NCBI GenBank assembly: GCA_018343915.1
Contig: JABRWF010000001.1
Location: 2,542,001-2,606,000 of the forward strand
Direction: 5' to 3'
From: Agroathelia rolfsii
Lineage: Eukaryota; Basidiomycota; Agaricomycetes; Amylocorticiales; Amylocorticiaceae
Length of the DNA stretch: 64,000 bases
Part shown: in pieces, positions 57,151 to 64,000 of the stretch
Position numbering within the stretch: position 1 is the stretch's first letter
How the letters are laid out: each line of letters opens with the position of its first letter
Translations under genes and position numbers: made by a program
The notes under the pieces: model-generated
Database searches by the model: none
What the model was told of the DNA's origin: nothing
The model's input: only the letters and a program-made list of their open reading frames with translations

Positions 57151-58648
57151 TTAGTAATTGTCCATGCGTCCTGCGCCATCCGGTAGCCGGGGCGTCTTGC
57201 GTCGAAATGAGCCTTCAGCTATAAAAAGAATTCGCGTCAATAAAAAGTCTAACAAGGAAACAATGCATGGCAGCACAGAACAAGAGATGGTTATGGACCC
57301 GTTCAGGTCGAGTCCGTTAGCCGCATCTCAATGCTTCATTATTGATATTACGACTTCATTCGAACGGCATTCGTTCATTCTTCACCCTCCCACGACAATA
57401 GTGCACAATTCTCGATCTCCGGGCATCATTATCATTAAGACTCACCCGGATGCGACTGGCTGGTTGGGGGCTGTTCGATCTGTACACCCATAGAATATGA
57501 GTTAGCATAACCACCCGCATTGTAGTAGTTGTTTTGCACCGGCGTTGGTACATCCTGGTGCATGTACGCACCCCGCGGAGCGCTAGGCTGACTATACATA
57601 CTCGTGGCCGAGCTAGTCTGACGTGTGGGCGCAGCCGTACGCGTCGTGGCCTGCCTGGTCGGTGGCGAAGTCGCACGCTGGGGATAGCTGTTGTCCATGT
57701 AAGGCTCCTGTTTGCTGCTCAAGAGGGCAGCGCCAGCATCACTGGCCTGTCTTGTGTGACTGTAGTCGTACCCAGGTTCTTCGGCATCGTCTCGCGCATC
57801 CCAAGGGTCAGCACGTGGGTTCAGTGGAATCGAGTTGTCGTATTTCTCATGATCGCGACGCTGGGCCTTGCCATAAGAGTTGACAACAAAATACAGGTAC
57901 GTCTATAAATCATAAGATGGAATCAGATCAGGTCATTACAATCAACCATCAGTTATTGAGAGGGCTTATACCTGGACGATGGCAAGGACAGCCCATAAAC
58001 CAGCCATGACGCCAACGTCGACCCAAGGGAAGATGTTGCACATAATGTTGCCTTCATCGTCCGAGGTCGAGTTCGAAGGATCAAAAAAGGTATTGAGACA
58101 TGTGCTCTTGGCGGTCGAGTGCCGCGAGGCAGAGATGGCAATCCAAACCGCTGCAACTGAGAACGCAGCCAAAGTAATCATGCTGTGAAGAGTAACATAT
58201 CTCCGATACATAACAGGTTTTTCCTGCGCAGGATAAGAAGAAGAAAAGAAAAAAAAGAAAAGAGAAAAGAGAGATAAGTAATAAATAAATAAATAGAAAC
58301 GCTGAAACTAAGACTGCGGATGACGTCTCCACGCAGAGACACTTGCCTGAGCAACACTCATGAACCCTAGCACCTGGAGGCCAGCTCCAACATAGCAAAT
58401 AATTGCAAGGATCCAAGCTGCCCCGTTGAAGACGGCTGCACCCACGACTGCAGCATCGCATATACAAGGAAAAAGGATTATTATATGATGTCATATGACA
58501 GCAACAGGAACAGGAACGCACTGGATGGCGTAGCGATAGAAACTGTGCCAACGATGATACCGAGGGCAAATTGCTCTATCAGTGTAACATATACTCCTGC
58601 ATTGAAAAGTGGGATGGCACAGCAACAATACTCCCGTGGTTTGCCCAT
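57151..58648 (-). CDS. Four-TM membrane protein with Pro/Ser-rich tail
   Basis: Exons 58648-58522, 58447-58347, 58223-57972, 57902-57446, 57218-57151; 334 residues. Starts MGKPREYCCCAIPLFNAG: the Cys triplet just before span 1 suggests palmitoylation. Predicted spans at about 11-41, 45-70, 85-105 and 135-160, with a Cys-containing loop (STCLNTF ... NIMCNIFPW) between spans 3 and 4. The C-terminal half is cytoplasmic, Tyr/Ser/Thr-rich, ending RRKTPRLPDGAGRMDNY. The layout recalls basidiomycete tetraspan/MARVEL-like proteins, function unknown. The donor of intron 2 is GCAAGT (58346-58345); reading six more bases to a GTCTCT donor is also possible. Divergent from the ML-domain gene. Confidence 0.78.
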
Positions 58649-58978
58649 GATGGATGATTCAGATGATCGTCGTAGTGAGACAACCTAAGGGGTGACCAGA
58701 TCCAAGAAACAATTCTAGTCGTGCGTATAATCGATATGATAATTATTCCAGGCTTAATGACTTGTGTGTGTATAGGGTTTTCCTTCGTACGGCGTCACCG
58801 TCGCTGTCGTCGTCGTCAATGAGAAAGGACTGCGAGCATTGCCCCACCGGCCCCTGCTTTCCTTGGCCTTGAGGCGGTGTGGTCCAGTAGATGATTATGT
58901 AATAAATGACGCCACCATGCGGTAACTCGCTTTGTCCACCTCCGCCACAGTGCTACAGTGTAGAACTCAACTATACCA
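58649..58978. promoter_or_regulatory. Shared upstream region of membrane-protein and ML genes
   Basis: 330 bases between divergent ATGs (58648 minus, 58979 plus). No distinct motif assigned. Confidence 0.45.
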
Positions 58979-59734
58979 ATGGCTCGTACTCTGCTCTTCG
59001 CGCTCCTCTCCTGCGCACTCACGGGTGTAGCTTTAGCCAAGCCCATTGAACAGCAGGAGGTTCTAAATACACCAGTTCACACGACCGAAGGCTGGGAATA
59101 CTCTCTCTGTGGTAGGCTTACACTCACTATTGCAATAGCCTCAAGTTTTAACCCTTCTCTTAGGAACCGACCACGATGTTATCAAGATTAACTCTATTAA
59201 AGTCTCTCCGGATCCCCCTAAGCCCGGGCAGGACCTCAGCGTTACAGTGAATGCAGAGGCTTTGGAGAGAGTAGAGGTAAGATACGCCTTGCTGTCCTCC
59301 TGAATAGGTGGTAAATTAACACAGCATTCCATTTAGGACGGTGCATATGCAGATGTGACTGTCAAACTTGGTTTAATCAAGCTTCTGAGCAAGACATTTG
59401 ACCTTTGCGATGAGGCGTCAGTATTCTCGCTACACCTTGTTTCTGAAAAAGTCAAGTTCTAATGAGCTTTATATACATAGTGAGAAGGCTGGCACAGAGG
59501 TACAATGCCCCATTGAGAAAGGCAGTTATGAAGTGACGCAGACTGTAGCATTACCTAAGGAGATTCCACAAGGTACGTGAACATGATGACCCATCGAGTT
59601 TTTGGTTCTGACGGTCTTGTTACGTCACAGCCAAGTTCACAGTCAATGTGAGGGCTTACACTGTGGACGATGACGATTTGACCTGCCTGGACCTCAACGT
59701 TGACTTCAGGAAGAAATGGCCTGGGTTTTTCTAG
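58979..59734 (+). CDS. ML-domain (NPC2-like) lipid-transfer protein
   Basis: Exons 58979-59111, 59164-59276, 59337-59416, 59481-59572, 59631-59734; 173 residues. An N-terminal signal peptide (MARTLLFALLSCALTGVALA, cleavage after about 20) sends it to the secretory or vacuolar route. The ML fold is recognised by SLCGTDHDVIKINSIKVSPDPPKPGQDLSV (start), DLCDEA, CPIEKGSYEVTQTVALPKEIP and FTVNVRAYTVDDDDLTCLDL; three Cys pairs are in the expected places. Fungal members are phosphatidylglycerol/phosphatidylinositol transfer proteins or sterol binders like Npc2. Confidence 0.92.
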
Positions 59735-60503
59735 ATCTGGTTCTACCCCTTGCCCTTCTGATCCACTCGTGACCTATTTGTATTCCTTATGCTAGGGACG
59801 GTGTTGGATTCTTGTATGATATCCCTCTATGTAATCCATCCTTGATTTTTTTGATGAGCAATCCCACAATTTCCATTATTTTTTCTTGATAAGGGATGTT
59901 CGACTGATAGCAGATAAAGCACTTATTTTGACCTGAGAGATTATATTGTTATAAGACGAACACAACCTTTAGATGTAAATGTGCTGTCACTCTGATTAAA
60001 ATTCAGGCTATAGGTCAACAATATAGATAGGTCGAGTTTCGATTGAGATAACAAGTTGGTATGACACCTCGGTGGCAATGAAGTGTGGGCTTATCAATCA
60101 ATTCGTTATTATTAAGGTCCTTGACGTACGCGTAACGGTGTATTGTTGACTTGCTTCCAAAGTAAGCGCATTTGTAATGAAATTGCTTGATTAGCGACTA
60201 TCTAGAAAAAACCGTCGGGATATTTAGATGAATAATTCCCTATTGCCGTGCCTGCTACTTTGCTTGGTCAGTGTTCATTAATAATCATGGATGATTCTAA
60301 CTGCGACCCGTATAGACCGGGAATACAATTGATTACTCACACTAGCACTGATTTTCTAGGTGCTATCCAGCTACATGTACCTCGAACCTATGAAGGGGGT
60401 GTAATATATAAGGGTGCTTGGACTCGGGGAAATTACTTAGACAACGCGGCCCACTCACAATTACTCGAAACAACCCATATCTCGTCTAATTCATTCTTAT
60501 AAA
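59735..60503. other. Intergenic region between ML and SDR genes
   Basis: Tandem plus-strand spacing. AT-rich at 59840-60250. An open frame at 60248-60502 (MPATLLGQCSLII...) ends just before the SDR start and shows no family; it is more likely leader sequence. Confidence 0.4.
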
Positions 60504-61699
60504 ATGTTTGACTTCCGTGCATCCACAACCGCTGATCTGACCGGCCAGATTGCTCTTGTTACTGGAGGCGGCACTGGCATGTATGTCCTTTAGCATAGAA
60601 GACGCATGAACCTTGTGGCTGACTATTGTTTAGTGGTCTTTCGATCGCACAAGGTCTTGCGGCTAATGGCGCCAAAGTCTATATTACCGGAAGAAGAAAG
60701 CAGGTCCTTGACGAGGCTGCTAAACTTCCCATCGAAGGTGCTCAGGTCCCATTGCAACCGTAAGTCTCTACCCGATTTCCTGGTTTAAGAGACATCTCAC
60801 AATTCATCATATCCATAGACTTGTGATGGATGTAAATGACAAGACCTCCATACAAGCTGGTGTGAAAGAAATCGAAGATAAAGAGGGAAGGCTCGACTTA
60901 CTGGTAAATAAGTAAGTTCCCAATAGTCCTAGACTATGACGTTCCGGAATTCACATCCCTTTTTCAAAAGTGCTGGAATCATGGGTGATGCTACCCGGGC
61001 TGCTACTGATCCTCAGTCGGTGGGCAACGATGCGAAATCGGTCGGCGAGACAATGTTCGAGGATACTTTTGAAAACTGGTCCGGGATCTTCTCTACCAAC
61101 ATTACATCGATTTATTTCGTTACGGCAGCCTTTCTGGACCTCCTTAGTAGAGGTGCGGCGCAGAAGCCTGTTCATGGTAAATCCCGCGACATGTCAAGTG
61201 TCATCAATATTTCCAGTATGGTCGGCAGGACCCATCTCTCCTTGAACCGAGTAAGTCTTTTCCATATCAAGATGGGACTGGACTGGATGGTGTTTCTAAA
61301 TCTCGTAATTAGCACGCATATGTACTCAGCAAAGGAGCTGTCGAACACCTCACAAAAGTCTTGGCGAGTGATTTCGCTCTGCGTGGATTACCCATCCGGG
61401 TGAACGCGATCGCTCCGGGTCCGTTTGCCTCTGGGATGACTGCAAGCCAGGAAGCTCTCGATTCCACAGTGACTTCTCAACCCTGGCCGGGCGCGGTCAG
61501 CGGTTTCCAAATTCACCGTGCTGGACTGTGAGTTCCTGGACTCCTTATAAGCCATCCGTTCTGAACTTTGAAATCTGACTCTCCTTGCAGGCCCAGCGAG
61601 ATTGCAGCTACAGCCGTGTACCTAGCATCGCCCGGAGCTGCTTACATGAACGGGCAGAGTCTATCTATTGATGGTGGCTTCGAAGTTCTAAACCCTTAA
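60504..61699 (+). CDS. Short-chain dehydrogenase/reductase
   Basis: Exons 60504-60580, 60634-60759, 60819-60911, 60971-61250, 61313-61527, 61591-61699; 299 residues. Classical SDR: cofactor loop TGGGTGIG (20-27), NNAG (98-101), catalytic Ser in INISSMVG, and Tyr195/Lys199 in HAYVLSK, followed by NAIAPGPF and the C-terminal MNGQSLSIDGGF. The basic residues after the glycine loop (TGRRK) favour NADPH. The substrate cannot be told; close fungal relatives are annotated as rhamnolipid-type or 3-oxoacyl reductases. No signal peptide. Confidence 0.92.
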
Positions 61700-62125
61700 A
61701 GACCGTGGGTAGACGGATAAAGATTAGATTTTGTATTATAATTGCGACTGTTACTGGATGTATCATATATTAGAAAATGTACAGCACTTACATCGCATAT
61801 GGTGTTTGGTTTTACTTATCTGTTCGGTATTGATGTCAGGTTACACCAAACTACGGGGATAATCATTCCTTCGACACGATTGTAATCGTCAGTGGCAACT
61901 CTCGACACCTTGATTTTATTTTATTTTTAAGTAGTGACCTCACACTGGTCGTAGATGCGGCATGATATTGCAAGTCTGTGCAAATATATCAATTAACAGC
62001 CGATTTTCAAGCCATAGGCAAGGAAAAATTAAATTAAAAGGCACGTGTTATGAACAACAGAAAAACTCGTTCTAAATCAAGACAACAAGGCGATCCCTTC
62101 CCTCAAACTCGTAAACACAATGTCA
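61700..62125. other. Convergent intergenic region
   Basis: Lies between the SDR stop and the minus-strand transporter stop; AT-rich, presumably both 3' UTRs. No gene is seen. Confidence 0.5.
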
Positions 62126-63877
62126 TTACCTATCGTCCTCCGAGCTTCTGCCATCCTCCTCGTCATGGAGTGCCTCCCTAGTAACAGCGTTGCCATCTCC
62201 ATTCAAAGCTGCTTCGGCTTCAACGAGTTTCGAATCCTCCCAGCCAACAGTAACAAAGCTGAACAGGACGAGCACAGCACCTAGAACGACGATGGTTGCC
62301 GCCGGTCGACCTAACAAGAAATCCCCCAAGACAGCAAGCGGTATTGTCAAGCTGAGACCAACAGTGACGACCAGAGGGGTTGTCTTGAGCATAGCAAGGA
62401 CGTATATGAAGTCGCTCGAAAGCGTGATGCTCATCTGTACCATTGAACGGGCATAAATTGAGTGATTTGCATGTAGTGAGTTGTTAAAGATTCATATGGT
62501 ATGCTTACGTTGATAAGTAACGATGAAACTGCTCTAGCATTTGTTGGTAGCTCAAAGCGTTCAATGTTCATCACATGCAACAAGAAACCGATGGGTAGAC
62601 CAGCGATGATGTTGATCAACCCGACGAAACCGAAGAAAAGCTGCATATTGATACGCGACTCGTCCTTGATGCGAACTTTGAGAAGGATAACATAGAGTGC
62701 GTAGAACAATGCCGACAGAAGAGCCAGGAAGTCTCCTAAGACGGGCTTTGATGCCTGAGCTGCAATGATGGTGTCAGTAGACATGGTGTCGGATGAGGAG
62801 TCAGATAATGTGACGAGCAGGACTCCGGTGAAACTAGTTCAATACAAAAGTCAAAACAAATATTCTTCTGGAAAAGTAGTTACAGAACAACGAACCTGGT
62901 GAACACGGCAGCAATTTTGCCAACGGTGAGAATCTCTACCTGAAATATGCGACCTATGGCCAATGTGAAGAAACCTATTGGAAGGCAATGATATTCATTT
63001 TAGGTTAATCCTATTACCTTCCTCTCTAGATAGACGTACCGCTCATGCTTGATAAAATGGTAGCGCTGGCAACGCTCGTGTAGTCCAATGAAGCATTCAC
63101 TGACCAATTGGCAATAAACCAGAATATACAAAAGATAGATGCTAGCTTGGCTGTTTCTTCGAATGTTAAAGGTCGAAGCGTCTCATTGAGTACATGAGCA
63201 GCATGCTATGAAACAGTTGGGTTGTCAGAATTAATTGATAACAGTTTCGGTGCATAAACATGCCTGTGAAGAATGCGGGGGCGCATTAGGATCCAGAGAA
63301 ACAGGCTCGTATCCTCTCGCGTCTCTTAAGGACGGCGCTAATAAGATGGTATGGCATGAATGAGACAGGCACGGTCTCACCTACCACGCCATATCAGACC
63401 ATCATCGTTTGTTCGTCCTCGATACTTTCGATAGACTCGCTTTAAAAATACAGGGACGAGATAGAGGGAAAAAGACGCAGTGTTCAAATAGGTAACTCTG
63501 CATAATTATGATAATGAAAAAGAAGCCTGCAGTTAGTTCCATGCTTCATCAAGGAAGATAAGGAGCAGACGACAGCAACGCACAAGAATGGCTTCGCATA
63601 TCCGCCAACATATAGGTCCTGTAATCAGAATAAGAAATTGCGCACATGGAAGTGGAACAAGGTAGGCAGTTCATACTTGAGTCAGGAAGTTCGACGATGT
63701 CCAGAGTAGGACGACGACCAGAAGCAGCGCGATTCCAATCCCATAATTCTTCTTGCTGGCATGAGATTGCGAGGCAAGTGAGCGAATACGTGAACGTGAT
63801 TGAGAGCGTTCCATAGACACCATTTCGAGGTTCTCAGAGAGACTTGTATCCGGAGAGACTTGGGGCACACGCTGCAT
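62126..63877 (-). CDS. SLC35F5-like transporter of the drug/metabolite superfamily
   Basis: Eight exons: 63877-63677, 63618-63584, 63497-63385, 63337-63264, 63205-63040, 62974-62896, 62833-62509, 62434-62126; 433 residues. A basic, Ser-rich N-terminus leads to span 1 (IGIALLLVVVLLWTSSNFLTQ), then YAKPFLVTYLNTASFSLYLVP, typical of the SLC35F3/F4/F5 group and of yeast YML018c. About ten hydrophobic spans follow, with the EamA-type repeat (ASLDYTSVASATILSSMSGFFTLAIG; PVLGDFLALLSALFYALYVILLK) and an acidic C-terminal tail. Likely a vacuolar or Golgi solute transporter with unknown substrate (human SLC35F3 has been linked to thiamine). Intron 4 (63263-63206) requires a GC donor (GCATGT). Confidence 0.9.
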
Positions 63878-64000
63878 GCGCTATCATACCAGTTGTGTCC
63901 CAAAATGAAAAGATGGCGACAAAGTGGCGTCTTCGCAGGCCCATTTGAACTTGCTGGGCACTGCCTTCAAGTTATCGCAACATATCAAAATACTGCCGTA
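63878..64000. other. Window edge
   Basis: 123 bases upstream of the transporter start; presumably promoter. No further feature is seen. Confidence 0.5.

Noticed and set aside
1..64000. CRISPR array, rRNA operon, intact transposon or biosynthetic cluster
   Set aside because: No regular repeat-spacer pattern, no rRNA-like sequence, no transposase/reverse transcriptase frame, and no synthase-type core gene was seen.

Overview
The window is eukaryotic nuclear DNA from a filamentous fungus, most probably a basidiomycete (Agaricomycetes-like). The genes are dense, are split by many introns of about 50-70 bases, and encode typical fungal proteins (Zn2Cys6 factors, Rac GTPase, YTH1-type CPSF30, mitochondrial ACP, bL17m). 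The species cannot be named from the sequence alone. Gene models were built by hand: splice sites were chosen so that the frame stays open and conserved families stay continuous. All 25 main multi-exon models close in frame; a single 30-codon ORF is also listed, with low confidence.

Layout. 0.4-2.6 kb: a low-complexity protein with one zinc-finger-like motif. 4.7-5.8 kb: Rac GTPase. 6.7-10.5 kb: a large single-pass membrane protein. 11.5-15.0 and 23.1-26.2 kb: two paralogous Zn2Cys6 transcription factors. Between them lie prephenate dehydratase (15.8-17.4 kb), the CPSF30 orthologue (19.7-20.8 kb) and a YjbQ/UPF0047 gene hidden in nine tiny exons (21.6-22.5 kb). 26.6-31.3 kb: a membrane-associated unknown, divergent from a DH-PH (RhoGEF-like) protein. 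31.6-38.2 kb: a Ccr4/Ngl-type nuclease, divergent from an M16 metalloprotease. 38.4-41.2 kb: a NUFIP-like snoRNP assembly factor, divergent from a triple-KH RNA-binding protein. 42.1-45.7 kb: ribosomal protein uL13, an SMP-30/gluconolactonase-like protein and mitochondrial acyl carrier protein. 47.8-48.8 kb: mitochondrial ribosomal protein bL17. 49.0-53.2 kb: a tandem pair of zinc alcohol dehydrogenases. 54.3-64 kb: a small unknown, an F-box-like protein, a four-TM membrane protein, an ML/NPC2-type lipid-binding protein, a short-chain dehydrogenase and an SLC35F5-like transporter.

There is no secondary-metabolite cluster, CRISPR array, intact transposon or rRNA operon. Most genes are unrelated housekeeping functions. 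RNA metabolism is well represented (CPSF30, NUFIP-like, KH protein, Ngl-type nuclease, uL13, bL17m). The Rac GTPase and the DH-PH protein could act in one pathway, but nothing in the sequence proves it.

Most unusual features: extreme micro-exons (5, 6, 8, 10, 12 and 14 coding bases); five introns whose reading frame requires a GC donor; the stretched Zn2Cys6 motif shared by the two factors; and promoter blocks conserved between the duplicated dehydrogenases at almost the same distance from the ATG. No clearly new biological system was found.
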